Assembly (NCBI RefSeq): GCF_022012395.1
Contig: NZ_JAKLTQ010000001.1
Span: forward strand, 248,001 to 312,000
DNA: 64,000 bases
Source of the DNA: Arthrobacter hankyongi
GTDB taxonomy: Bacteria; Actinomycetota; Actinomycetes; Actinomycetales; Micrococcaceae
Direction of reading: 5' to 3'
Below, piece by piece: positions 8,523 through 17,600 of this stretch (positions are counted from its first letter, which is position 1; each line of letters begins with the position of its first letter). Position numbers and translations under genes: made by a program. The notes below the pieces were generated by a model. That model was given only the letters and a program-made list of their open reading frames with translations. It was not told where the DNA came from and did not search any database.

Positions 8523-9143
8523 TCAGCGGATGTTGAGGCAGGCGAGCCGCTCGCCGGCGGTGCCGGCCTTGCCCTTCTCGGTCATGGTGGGCATCGCGTG
8601 GATTACGATCGAACGGCCTTCGCCCGCACGGAACTTCCAGTCCACCGTGCTGTCCACCTGGGCGTTGCCGTCCTGATCGGTCTTGAAGTCCAGCCAGACC
8701 TCGTTCTTCGGATTTGCGTAGGCCGGATCGACCGACGGCTGCACGGGGTCCTTCTTGTTCTGGTAGTGCGGTCCGGCCAGGTGGCCCGACTTGCCGCAGA
8801 CGTTGACATGCACGTGGGCACCGAATTCCCGGTTGGGCGCGAGCCCCTCGACCTTCAGGCTCACGGCGGTGCCGTTGCCTGCGGCCTTGACCACGGTGAC
8901 GGCGTTGGCCCCTTTCGGGACTTCCGGTTGGTGGTAGGTGATCGCGGTGGCGTCCTCGAACTCGCTGAACTTGGAAGTGACCGGCTGCCCCTCGGCATAG
9001 GTACCCGTGTTCATCGGGCTGGACGGGGCGACAGCCGACTGCTGGCCGGAACCGGTGGGCGTTTCGCCGCACCCGGCCAGCGCCAGCAGGATCGCTGCCG
9101 CGGCGGCGGCCGTAAGTCTCGGGTTGCCGGGTTTTGGTACCAT
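8523..9143 (-). CDS. Superoxide dismutase-like (Cu/Zn family) lipoprotein
   Basis: A 206-residue exported lipoprotein: lipobox LALAGC with C25 as the lipidation site. The Cu/Zn SOD fold is shown by GAHVHVNVCG (copper ligands H110, H112), GPHYQ (H126) and IVIHAMP (H182), with C116 and C202 placed for the conserved disulfide. The loop that normally supplies the other zinc ligands reads DPAYANPKNEVWLDF and lacks the usual His and Asp, resembling copper-only enzymes such as the mycobacterial SodC. It would remove superoxide at the outer face of the membrane. GGAGG sits 6 bp before ATG 9143, which decides the start. It converges with the ABC exporter. Confidence 0.85.
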   Translation of the reverse strand: MVPKPGNPRLTAAAAAAILLALAGCGETPTGSGQQSAVAPSSPMNTGTYAEGQPVTSKFSEFEDATAITYHQPEVPKGANAVTVVKAAGNGTAVSLKVEGLAPNREFGAHVHVNVCGKSGHLAGPHYQNKKDPVQPSVDPAYANPKNEVWLDFKTDQDGNAQVDSTVDWKFRAGEGRSIVIHAMPTMTEKGKAGTAGERLACLNIR

Positions 9144-9262
9144 GATCGGTCCTCCGTAGATCGCGCGTTCCGTCTGCAGGGCCACCCCGGGTCGGGGGCG
9201 TCGCACTCCCCCGTCAACGACGGTACCGCCGCGCGGTGGTCGCCGGAAGGCACGGCAGCAAA

Positions 9263-9300
9263 ACGGCGGGTGGCCGGGATCACTCCCGGCCACCCGCCGT
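9263..9300 (-). terminator. Rho-independent terminator of the amidohydrolase-MFS operon
   Basis: ACGGCGGGTGGCCGGGA (9263-9279) and its exact complement (9284-9300) form a perfect 17-bp stem with a 4-base loop, 18 bp after the MFS stop. On the minus strand the stem is followed by TTTT. Confidence 0.9.
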
Positions 9301-9317
9301 ACTCGATGCCGGCCTGA

Positions 9318-10496
9318 TCAGGCCGGGACCGCGGCCCGCTTCCGCTGGAGCGTCATGGCGCAGCCCAGGGAAGCCAGGGTGCAGGCCAGGGCAACGGCCA
9401 GCATGCTGCCGAACCCGCCGCTGGTTTCGATCAGCACGCCGCTCAGGGCCGGACCGATGGCGAACCCGGTGCCGATCATCAGGTTGGTGGTGTTCATGAC
9501 GTGCCCGCTGCCGCCCAAGTCTGCCAGCGAGGAGAGCAGGTAGGGCAGGATGAAGGTCCAGGCGAACTTGAAGATCATCGCCGCGGCGGCGAACTGCAGC
9601 ACCCCGGAGACCCCGAACAGCAGGGCGACGGCGGCAGCCAGGCCGACATAGCCGGCCAGCAGGAACATCCGGCGCTTCGGGCTGTCTCCCAGCACCGTGG
9701 CCAGCAGCGACGAAATGATCCCGGGCACGGTCGCAATGGCCAGGACCATGCTCACCGTGGACAGGTCAACCCCGGCACCGCCGGCGATCTGCGCCATGAA
9801 TGACCAGACGCCGCTCAAGCCCACATAGAAGAGCAGGACGGCGGCCAGCCCCGCAACGAACTTGCCGACAGGCACCGTGCCGGCCGCACCGGCGACGCCG
9901 GCCACGGGCTCCCGGCGCAGGATGTCGCCGTCGATCTTCCGAACCACCGGCAGGCAGCAGGCGGCCAGGGCCGCCATCGTCCAGTAGATGGCTGCCACGC
10001 CGGCGTTGGCGAACAGCGCCGGAAACACCGCCAGGATGACCGCGCCCATCAGCAGCTGGAAGACCACGAAGATGCCGAAGGCCCGGCTGGGGTTCGAGGT
10101 CTTGCCGCTCAGCGTGAGGATGATGACGGTGATGGAACCGGCCGCCAGCGAGGTAACGACGCGGGCCGCCACCAGCAGCGCGAAGCTGTCCAGGAAGCCG
10201 GAGACAATGTTGCCGGCAATGGCGACGGCGGTGAACAGGTAGGTGGCCGTGTTCAGGTTCATCCGCCGCAGCCACAGGTAGGCGGGCACCGTGGCCAGGC
10301 TGAAGGCGCCCAGCTCGAAGGAGAACAGCATGCCGACCTGGCCCGGCGTCAGGCCGAACTGCTGGACCAGCTTGCCGGCGATGACCGGGGCGATGAGCAG
10401 GACCATGTAGAGGACGGCGCTGAAGACCGCGATATAGGTGTAGATCCCGCGGTCGGTCCCGGCGCGAGGGCGCACGGGAGCAAGGAGTGTGGACAT
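9318..10496 (-). CDS. Major facilitator superfamily transporter
   Basis: A 392-residue polytopic membrane protein with about twelve hydrophobic segments, starting with YIAVFSAVLYMVLLIAPVIAGKLV. The length and helix spacing fit an MFS permease; the short loop RRMNLNTATYLF sits near the cytoplasmic loop 2-3 position. It follows the amidohydrolase gene by 58 bp on the same strand and is closed by a strong terminator, so the pair should be cotranscribed: the permease may import the amidohydrolase substrate or export its product. Ribosome site AAGGGG lies before ATG 10496. Substrate unknown. Confidence 0.88.
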   Translation of the reverse strand: MSTLLAPVRPRAGTDRGIYTYIAVFSAVLYMVLLIAPVIAGKLVQQFGLTPGQVGMLFSFELGAFSLATVPAYLWLRRMNLNTATYLFTAVAIAGNIVSGFLDSFALLVAARVVTSLAAGSITVIILTLSGKTSNPSRAFGIFVVFQLLMGAVILAVFPALFANAGVAAIYWTMAALAACCLPVVRKIDGDILRREPVAGVAGAAGTVPVGKFVAGLAAVLLFYVGLSGVWSFMAQIAGGAGVDLSTVSMVLAIATVPGIISSLLATVLGDSPKRRMFLLAGYVGLAAAVALLFGVSGVLQFAAAAMIFKFAWTFILPYLLSSLADLGGSGHVMNTTNLMIGTGFAIGPALSGVLIETSGGFGSMLAVALACTLASLGCAMTLQRKRAAVPA

Positions 10497-10554
10497 GAAT
10501 GCCCCTTTCAGGCGGTGAAGTCAGGCGGTGAAGGTTTGGCGGCGGGGAAATGCG

Positions 10555-12249
10555 TTAGGCCGAGGCTCCGGCCAGCCCCGCAGCGGCGGAAGCCGCGGCT
10601 GCCTCGGCGTCGTACACCTTGGATCCGGCGAACCAGGTCTGCCGGGCGCTAATGTGCCGGACGGCGTCGATCTCGATCTCGTAGGGGTTCGCGGACAGCA
10701 CGATGAAGTCGGCGGACTTGCCCGGTGCCAGCGAACCGGTGACGTCGTCCACGCCCATCGCCTCGGCGCAGGCGGTGGTGTAGACGCGGATGGCTTCCGC
10801 CAGCGTGATGGCCTGTTCCGGCCAGAGCGCGCCCGGGAACTGGCCGGTAGGATCCTGCCTGGTGACCAGCCCGTAGATGCCCTCCCAGGCGTTGGGCGAA
10901 ACGCTCACCGGCCAGTCCGAGCCGCCGGCCACCCGGGCGCCGGCGTCGAGCAGCGCCCGGTTCGGCTGCATCTTCGAGGCCCGCTCGGCCGGCAGCACCG
11001 TGGCGATGGCCTCGGAAATGACGCCGGGGAACCACAGCGACGGCGAGATGTCCGCGGTGACGTCCAGTTCGGCGAACCGGGCGATGTCGTCCGGCTGCAC
11101 GAACTGGCCGTGGGCGATGTGGTACTTCGGCTCGGTGTAGCCGGCAGCGCGGACCTTGGCCACGGTGTCCAGGACCAGGCGCACGGCGGCGTCGCCGGTG
11201 CAGTGGACCTTCGCCGAGATTCCCCGGGCCGCCGTGCCCAGCAGCCAGGCTTCGAGCTCGGCCGGGTCCATGGTGGTGCCGCCGCAGTGGCACTCGGGGA
11301 AGCCGGCCTCGGGCAGGTAGGGCTCGAGGAACGCGGCGGTGCCGGCCGGCGGGACGCCGTCGAGGAAGATCTTGATGAAGTCCGGCCGGTGGTGCCGGGA
11401 GCGAGTTTCGTCCCGGTGGGCGATGATGCCCTCGCCCAGCGGATCGGTGCCGAAGATGAAGTCGTTGGCCTGCATCGACGTCACGACCCAGGCGTGCAGC
11501 TGCCCGCGCTCGTCCAGGTCCTTCAGCGCGCGCATCAGCGGGAGCGAGGCCGCCGCATCCTGGAAGCCGGTGATCCCGTAGGAGTGCAGGATCTCGATGC
11601 CGCGGGCGGCCGCGCGGGCCAGGTCCTCGGTGCTGGTCGGCCGCAGCCGCGCCAGGGTCTTTTCCGCCAGGACCCCGCCGGCCTCGATCAGCACGCCAGT
11701 GGCGCGGCCGGCGCCGTCGCGCAGGATCTGCCCGCCGTCGGGGTCCTGGGTGCCGTCGTTGATGCCGGCCAGTTCCAGCGCCTTCGAGTTGGCCCAGCGG
11801 TTGTGCTTGGAATCATCCTTCAGCAGGGCGGGCCGCCCGCCGGTAGCCGCATCCAGCCGGGCCAGCGCCTCGGCAGTGTTCAACTGGTTCATCAGCCCCG
11901 AGCCCCAGCTGCCGCCGACCACCCATTCTTCCGGGCCGAGCCCGGCGGCGTAGTCTTCGACGGCGGCCAGCAGGCCGTCCAGGTCCAGCGTCGGCGGGGC
12001 GTCCAGCTCGAAGAGGTCCATCTGGCCGGCAATCATGTGGTGGTTGTGCACGTCCAGCAGCCCGGGCATGACGTAGGCGCCGCCGAGGTCCACAACGGCG
12101 GTGCCCGGGCCGCGCAGCGCCTCGGCTTCGGCGCCGAGCGCCTGGATCTTCCCTCCCGCGACGGCGATCGCGTGAGTGCTGGGCAGGCCGGGGTCGAGAG
12201 TGTCGATAGTGCCGTTGACGAGCAGCAGTTCTGCGTGTTCCGAAGCCAT
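10555..12249 (-). CDS. Amidohydrolase, YtcJ-like (Amidohydro_3)
   Basis: A 564-residue metal-dependent hydrolase of the amidohydrolase superfamily. It begins with the small beta-domain (LLLVNGTIDTLDP...AIAVAGGKIQALG) and enters the TIM barrel at MPGLLDVHNHH, where H68 and H70 are the first metal ligands. Further features are DFIKIFLDG (strand 4), KVHCTGDAAVR and PKYHIAHGQFV (later histidines), ARVAGGSDWPVS (barrel aspartate) and a C-terminal beta strand SADFIVLS. YtcJ-type members hydrolyse C-N or ester bonds in varied substrates; the true substrate is not deducible. AAGGAGA before ATG 12249 fixes the start. Operon with the MFS permease downstream. Confidence 0.9.
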   Translation of the reverse strand: MASEHAELLLVNGTIDTLDPGLPSTHAIAVAGGKIQALGAEAEALRGPGTAVVDLGGAYVMPGLLDVHNHHMIAGQMDLFELDAPPTLDLDGLLAAVEDYAAGLGPEEWVVGGSWGSGLMNQLNTAEALARLDAATGGRPALLKDDSKHNRWANSKALELAGINDGTQDPDGGQILRDGAGRATGVLIEAGGVLAEKTLARLRPTSTEDLARAAARGIEILHSYGITGFQDAAASLPLMRALKDLDERGQLHAWVVTSMQANDFIFGTDPLGEGIIAHRDETRSRHHRPDFIKIFLDGVPPAGTAAFLEPYLPEAGFPECHCGGTTMDPAELEAWLLGTAARGISAKVHCTGDAAVRLVLDTVAKVRAAGYTEPKYHIAHGQFVQPDDIARFAELDVTADISPSLWFPGVISEAIATVLPAERASKMQPNRALLDAGARVAGGSDWPVSVSPNAWEGIYGLVTRQDPTGQFPGALWPEQAITLAEAIRVYTTACAEAMGVDDVTGSLAPGKSADFIVLSANPYEIEIDAVRHISARQTWFAGSKVYDAEAAAASAAAGLAGASA

Positions 12250-12616
12250 GTGCTCTCCTTTTTGTCTGTGATCTGCGTAAATTCCCGGGAACCCCGGGAG
12301 GACTTGAGGCTCAGCGTAGCCAGCGCCAGGCGTGGCGCCTTTGACTTTCCGTGCACGACATTTGATTTCTACTGCTGGAGAATTTCCAAGCTGTTTCGGC
12401 AGGGTTACGCTTCCCGACTTACGGTCCGATAACGATTCGCCCACAGTCTCCCGCCAGCGGCGCCGTCTGCGGCAGCACGGCCCGGCTGCCGGAATACGAT
12501 GGCAGATGCCGTTCCGTTTCGTACCGGTACGGCATCCCACAGCATGCAAGCTGCCAGGACCCCGTCCGACACGGCCCGTGCCAGTGGTTTCCGACTGCCC
12601 GACGAAAGCTGAGGTC
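12250..12616. other. Divergent intergenic region, amidohydrolase operon / small membrane protein
   Basis: No gene seen. It holds the inverted repeat GCGCCA-GGCG-TGGCGC (12323-12338), about 75 bp upstream of the amidohydrolase start, a plausible operator or a hairpin in its leader. The stretch around 12340-12400 is less GC-rich than its surroundings (TTTGACTTTCC, CATTTGATTTC), consistent with promoter DNA. Confidence 0.4.
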
Positions 12617-12952
12617 ATGACCCATCCGGCCGACATGGTGCAGTACCCGCGCCGCCGCGACATCCGAACCGGATCCGCGGACCCTGTCCCGCCGACCGGC
12701 ATGATCCCGATCGTCCCGCTGGTCGAGACGCCGGCCGGCGATCCGCTGCCCACGCGCCGGGAACTGCGCACCGGCATGATCCAGCGCGTGCCGCCGGCCG
12801 CACAACCAGCTGGCGCCCGCAAAGCCGCACCGGACCCCGCGCCGGCGCGCCAGCCTGGCCGCCGGGCACGCCGATCCCGCAGGTGGCTGTGGACGGCGCC
12901 CGCCGCCGTCGTCGTGGTTGCCCTGGTTCTGGTCTGGCTGCAGTATTCCTGA
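12617..12952 (+). CDS. Small single-pass membrane protein of unknown function
   Basis: A 111-residue protein with a proline- and arginine-rich N-terminal part (residues 1-85), a basic stretch RRARRSRRW and one C-terminal hydrophobic helix (APAAVVVVALVLVWLQYS) ending the chain, so it is probably tail-anchored with its body in the cytoplasm. There is an internal repeat: TGMIPIVPLVETPAGDPLPTRRELR is partly echoed by TGMIQRVPPAAQPAG. GCTGAGG upstream of ATG 12617 supports the start. No family recognised; nothing in the neighbourhood suggests a function. Confidence 0.5.
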   Translation: MTHPADMVQYPRRRDIRTGSADPVPPTGMIPIVPLVETPAGDPLPTRRELRTGMIQRVPPAAQPAGARKAAPDPAPARQPGRRARRSRRWLWTAPAAVVVVALVLVWLQYS

Positions 12953-13044
12953 GGCACCCTTGCCTCCCGTCCCGGTGACAGGCGTCCGTCCGGGCACTAG
13001 ATTGGGCGCTGGAAGGTACCACCGAGTGGAACAGGAGCACAGCC

Positions 13045-13425
13045 ATGATGCGAGCACTCATCTTCGGCGCCGGCGCGGCCGTCGGCTACGTCTTGGGCAC
13101 GAAGGCCGGGCGGCAGCGCTATGAGCAGCTGAAGCAGCAAGTCGGGAAGGTCTGGCAGGACCCGCGCACCCAGGAGAAGATCGCCGGGGCGAAGGAGTCG
13201 GTCAAGGATCTGGTGCCGGAGGTCAAGGAGCGCCTGCACGTGGCCGGACACAAGGCTGAGGGGGCGGCCGCCGGCAGCAGCAGCGCTGTCCCGAAGACCG
13301 AACCGGACGTACAGTCGGACCCGGCCCACCGAGACACGCTCGGCAGTGACTGGTCGGACGAAGGCGGCGCAACTCCCGGCGGACCGGCCACGAACACGGA
13401 CCCGCGGAAGGAGCCCGGCATCTGA
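13045..13425 (+). CDS. YtxH-like small protein
   Basis: 126 residues. The N-terminus MMRALIFGAGAAVGYVLGTKAGRQRYEQLKQQ is the glycine-rich membrane segment followed by an amphipathic helix that marks YtxH-type proteins, small membrane-associated proteins often linked to general stress in Gram-positive bacteria. A coiled, charged middle (AKESVKDLVPEVKERLHVAGHKAE) and a low-complexity hydrophilic tail follow. AGGAG lies 9 bp before the double ATG. Common in Micrococcaceae as a stand-alone gene. Role unknown. Confidence 0.75.
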   Translation: MMRALIFGAGAAVGYVLGTKAGRQRYEQLKQQVGKVWQDPRTQEKIAGAKESVKDLVPEVKERLHVAGHKAEGAAAGSSSAVPKTEPDVQSDPAHRDTLGSDWSDEGGATPGGPATNTDPRKEPGI

Positions 13426-13433
13426 CCCCGCTC

Positions 13434-13462
13434 CGCCCCCTCCAAACCCGCCCCCTCCAAAC
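13434..13462. repeat. Two tandem 14-bp units before the first palindrome
   Basis: CGCCCCCTCCAAAC occurs at 13434-13447 and again at 13449-13462, the second copy running into the left arm of the palindrome. It may be a duplicated end of the element. Confidence 0.7.
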
Positions 13463-13521
13463 TTGGGCGGGATAGATGCTGTTTTGACGGCCCAAAAGGA
13501 CAACTATCCCGCCCAAGTTTG
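13458..13521. repeat. Palindromic element, copy 1, flanking the DUF559 gene
   Basis: An 18-bp left arm CAAACTTGGGCGGGATAG (13458-13475) is exactly complementary to 13504-13521. The 28-base interior contains a second weaker stem, TTTTG (13482-13486) with CAAAA (13493-13497). It lies between the YtxH-like gene and the converging DUF559 gene, ending 41 bp past the latter's stop. Copy 2 at 14571 has the same orientation. It could fold as a long cruciform or hairpin, act as a two-way terminator, or be a mobile repeat. Confidence 0.92.
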
Positions 13522-13562
13522 AGAGCATGCGGAGGTGCGGGAAGTTCGGGGAGGGGCTGCGG

Positions 13563-14495
13563 TCAAGCCGGCCAGCCGGCGTTCCGCAGTGCCGCCGCGA
13601 TCTTCCGGATTGCTGCCTCGGCACCGCCGGCCATGTGGCGCTTGGAGATCCTGACTTCCGTCCAACCTGCGGCCGCGAGCCGTTCGGACCGTGCAATGTC
13701 CCGGTCCACCTGATCCGGGGCGCCGTGCCCGCCGCCCTCGTAATCAATCGAGACTTTCAGCTCCGGATAGGACAGATCGGGTGTGTGGATCAGCTGGCCG
13801 GCCGCGTCGCGGATCGGCCGGTTGAGCTGTGGCTCGGGCAGGCCTGCATCGAGCATGGCCAGGCGCAGCCGGGTTTCCTGTGGCGAATCGGAGCCGACGC
13901 GGCACAGCTCAACGGCGGCGCGGGCTGCCCTGATGCCGTGCTTACCCCGGTGCCGCACAATCATCATTTGCAGCTCCTGGACTGTGGCGAACGGCTCCGT
14001 CCGGCCTTCGAATTCCGGGCGCGGGATCCGGACCAGATGGTCGGCCAGCACCACCAGGTGCCCGATGCCGACCGAGGCGGCCAGATCCAGCCAGGTCCGT
14101 GGCCGGGTGGTCAGATAGAGACCGCCCAGGCTGGTCACCTCGTCCGCGGGCAGCTGGATATGGTGCCCGACGACGTGCGGACGTTCGACGGCGGCAAGTC
14201 CCCGCGGGCGCGAAATGTGCAGGACGCCCATGTCCCAGCCCCCGGCGGGCGCGGGAAAGTACCACAGCACTGCGGCCGTCTCGTGGCTGGCCGCACAGTC
14301 GGGACTGAACCGCGTGTACGGCCCCACACGTTCGGCCAGCTCGAGCGCCCGGGCGGTGGGCGCGCGCAGGCCGCGGCCCAGGCGTTCCATCCCCTTGCCG
14401 CGCAGCTGCCCGGCAGACAGCCCGGCCTCCCGGCCCTCGCGCACGGTGAAGCCGGACCGGGACAGCTGAGGGGGAAGCGGTGCGGGCTTGCGCAT
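13563..14495 (-). CDS. DUF559-type endonuclease-like protein with AbiEi-like N-terminus
   Basis: A 310-residue protein of a family abundant in Arthrobacter-like genomes. The N-terminal third (residues 1-120) resembles the winged-helix/AbiEi-type antitoxin domain. The C-terminal part shows the DUF559/Vsr-like pattern: SPQETRLRLAMLDAGLP (about 204-220), then HTPDLSYPELKVSIDYEG (D240, D251-E253 as likely metal ligands), a conserved GH, RD..RSERL and GWTEVRIS. Such folds are PD-(D/E)XK nucleases; Vsr nicks mismatched DNA, but activity here is inferred. No toxin or methylase gene adjoins it. It is bracketed by two near-identical palindromes 1.1 kb apart, suggesting that gene and repeats form one unit. 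No clear ribosome site before ATG 14495. Confidence 0.8.
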   Translation of the reverse strand: MRKPAPLPPQLSRSGFTVREGREAGLSAGQLRGKGMERLGRGLRAPTARALELAERVGPYTRFSPDCAASHETAAVLWYFPAPAGGWDMGVLHISRPRGLAAVERPHVVGHHIQLPADEVTSLGGLYLTTRPRTWLDLAASVGIGHLVVLADHLVRIPRPEFEGRTEPFATVQELQMMIVRHRGKHGIRAARAAVELCRVGSDSPQETRLRLAMLDAGLPEPQLNRPIRDAAGQLIHTPDLSYPELKVSIDYEGGGHGAPDQVDRDIARSERLAAAGWTEVRISKRHMAGGAEAAIRKIAAALRNAGWPA

Positions 14496-14570
14496 GCGGA
14501 CATTCTGCCCGGATCCCGCCGCCCGGCGTCGAACTTATCCACAGCCCGCCTCGCCATCCACCTCCCCCAG

Positions 14571-14633
14571 CAAACTTGGGCGGGATAGATGCTGTTTTGA
14601 CGACTCAAAAGGACAACTATCCCGCCCAAGTTT
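14571..14633. repeat. Palindromic element, copy 2, at the end of mfd
   Basis: AAACTTGGGCGGGATAG (14572-14588) pairs perfectly with 14617-14633 across a 28-base interior that differs from copy 1 at two bases. Those changes create a perfect inner stem, TTTTGA (14595-14600) with TCAAAA (14605-14610), where copy 1 has a mismatch. Same orientation as copy 1. Its last base is also the last base of the mfd stop codon, so it would be the first structure in the 3' end of the mfd message. Confidence 0.92.
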
Positions 14634-17600
14634 CAGGAGGGGGTGAAGATTGCGTCGATGACTTGCTGCGCCCATTCGAGGATTTCGGCGTCGGCCAGGT
14701 CGCGGCCGCCGACCCGGGCAGTCTTCGGCTTCGGGACCAGGATGAAGTCCAGCGCCGGCTTGACCTGCGAGCCCGGGTACATCCGGTTCAGCCGCATCAC
14801 CTTGGACTCGGGCAGGGTGGCCGGAGCGAACTTGATGAAGTTGCCCTGCAGCGCCACGTCCGTCAGGCCGGCGGCCCGGGCGCGGACCCGGAACCGTGCC
14901 ACCGCGATCAGGTTCAGCACCGGCGCCGGCGGCTCGCCGTAACGGTCCTTCAGCTCCGCGGCCACCTCGTCGATCGCCGCATCGGTCAGCGCGGCGGCCA
15001 GCTTGCGGTAGGCCTCCAGCCGCAGCCGCTCCCCCGGCACGTAATCGTGCGGCAGGTGGGCGTTGACCGGCAGCTCGATCTTCATTTCGGCGGCCTTCTC
15101 CGCCGCCTCGCCGCGGTACTCGGCCACGGCCTCGCCGACCAGGCGGATGTAGAGGTCGAAGCCTACGCCCTGGATATGGCCGGACTGTTCGCCGCCGAGC
15201 AGGTTGCCGGCGCCGCGGATCTCCAGGTCCTTCATGGCCAGCTGCATGCCGGCGCCCAGTTCGTTGTGGGCGGCCACGGCCTTCAGCCGCTCCAGCGCCA
15301 CTTCGCCCAACGGCTTCTCCGCCGGGTACAGGAAGTAGGCGTAGGCCCGCTCGCGTCCGCGGCCCACCCGGCCGCGCAGCTGGTGCAGCTGGGACAGCCC
15401 GTAGGAATCCGCCCGGTCCACGATCAGCGTGTTGGCATTGGAAATGTCCAGGCCGGTTTCGATGATGGTGGTGCAGACCAGCACATCGAAGCGCTTCTCC
15501 CAGAAGTCCACGATGATCTGCTCCAGCCGGGCCTCGGACATCTGCCCGTGCGCCACCTCCACCCGGGCCTCCGGCACCAGCTCGCGGAGGTGCGCGGCCT
15601 GGCGGTCGATCGAGGAGACGCGGTTGTGTACGAAGAACACCTGGCCCTCGCGCATCAGCTCGCGCCGGATGGCCGCAGTGACCTGCTTGTCCGTGTAGGC
15701 GCCCACATAGGTGAGCACCGGGTGGCGTTCCTCCGGCGGCGTGGCCAGGGTGGAGGTTTCGCGGATCCCGGTCAGCGACATTTCCAAGGTGCGCGGGATG
15801 GGCGTCGCCGACATCGCCAGCACGTCCACGTTGGTGCGCATCTTCTTCAGCGCTTCCTTGTGTTCGACGCCGAAACGCTGCTCCTCGTCCACGATCACCA
15901 GGCCGAGGTCCTTGAACTGCATCCCCTGGGACAGCAGCCGGTGCGTGCCGATGACGACGTCGACGCTGCCGTTTTTGATCCCTTCCATCGTGTCCTTGGC
16001 TTCCTTGGCGGCCTGGAAGCGCGAGAGCGGCTTGACCCGCACCGGGAAGCCGGAGAAACGTTCGGAGAAGGTTTCGAAGTGCTGCTGCGAGAGCAGCGTC
16101 GTGGGCACCAGCACGGCCACCTGCTTGCCGTCCTGTACCGCCTTGAAGGCGGCGCGCACCGCGATCTCGGTCTTGCCGTAGCCCACGTCGCCGGAGACCA
16201 GCCGGTCCATCGGCACCTCGCGCTCCATGTCTGCCTTGACCTCGTTAATGGTGGTCAGCTGGTCGGGAGTCTCCACATACGGGAACGCTTCCTCCAGCTC
16301 GCGCTGCCACGGGGTATCCGGGCTGAAGGCGTGGCCGCGCGAGGCCATCCGCGCCGAATACAGCCGGATCAGCTCGCCGGCGATCTCCTTGACCGCCTTG
16401 CGGGCCTGGTTTTTGGTCTTGGCCCAGTCCGAGCCGCCCATCTTGGACAATGCCGGTGTGTCCCCGCCGACATAGCGGGTCACCTGGTCCAGCTGATCCG
16501 TCGGCACGAACAGCCGGTCCCCCGGTGCGCCGCGCTTGGCCGGTGCGTATTCGAGCACCAGGTATTCGCGCATGGTCTTGGTCGGTCCGGCCCCCGTGGA
16601 GCGCTGGAGCAGTTCCACGAACCTGGCCACGCCGTGCTGTTCGTGGACCACAAAGTCGCCCTCGGTCAGCTGCAGGGGGTCGACGGCGTTGCGCCGTTTC
16701 GAGGGCATCTTGCGCATGTCCCGGGTGGAGGCCGCCGAGGCCCGGCCGAGCAGGTCCGCCTCGGTCAGCAGGCCGAGTTTCAGTCCGTCGAAGACGAAGC
16801 CCTTGCCCGCGCTGGCCCGGGTGATCTCGATAATCCCGGGCTGCGGCTGGTCGTCGAGGGATTCGACCCGAGTGGCCGGAATCCCGGCATCGTGGAAGAG
16901 CTCGGCCAGGCGCTGGGCCGGGCCGGTGCCTTCGGTGGCGATCACGACCCGCCAGGAGTCCCGGATCCGGGAGCCGATAAACTCCATCATTTCGGCCACA
17001 TCGCCCTGGTAGCCGCGCGGCTCGCGGGCGGCGATGGTGAGCGTGTCGATGTCCAGCACCGTCTCATCATCCGGATTAAAGGAGGTCAGGGACCACCAGG
17101 AGACCGAATGTGCCAGGGCGGTGGCACGGGTCTCGGCCAGGGAGCGGAAGCCGGCGGACTCCAGGTCCCCCTGCAGTGCCAGATCCAGCGGCGCCGAACC
17201 GCCGTCGGAGGCGGTGGCCCAGGCTGCGGCGAGGAACTCGGCGTTGGTCGCCTCCAGGTCGTGGGCCCGGGCACGGACCTTCTCCGGTTCGACGACGACG
17301 GCGATCGACCCGGCCGGCAGTTCCCCGGCCAGCGGCACCATCGCGTCCACCAGCACCGGAGCCAGCGATTCCATGCCTTCGACGGCGATTCCTCCCGCGA
17401 TCTTCTCGAGCATGTCCGCGGCGGCCGGCATCTGGGACTTCAGTTTCGCGGCCCGGCTCATCACCTCCGGGGTGATCAGCAGCTCACGGCACGGCGGGGC
17501 GTACAGCCGGGTCGGGTGCTTGACCCCTTCGGCGCCGAGCGACCGCTGGTCCGCCACGGCGAACCAGCGCATCTGGTCCACCTCGTCGCCGAAGAATTCG

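Noticed and set aside
10528-12432. 634-codon plus-strand frame opposite the amidohydrolase
   Set aside because: The minus strand encodes a full amidohydrolase with metal motifs; the plus frame shows no recognisable motif.
13563-14495. AbiEi/AbiEii type toxin-antitoxin system or restriction-modification gene
   Set aside because: The N-terminal region is AbiEi-like, but no AbiEii nucleotidyltransferase toxin and no DNA methylase lies next to it.
13458-14633. CRISPR-like repeat pair
   Set aside because: Only two copies, 1.1 kb apart, palindromic over their full length, with a gene between them and no cas genes.
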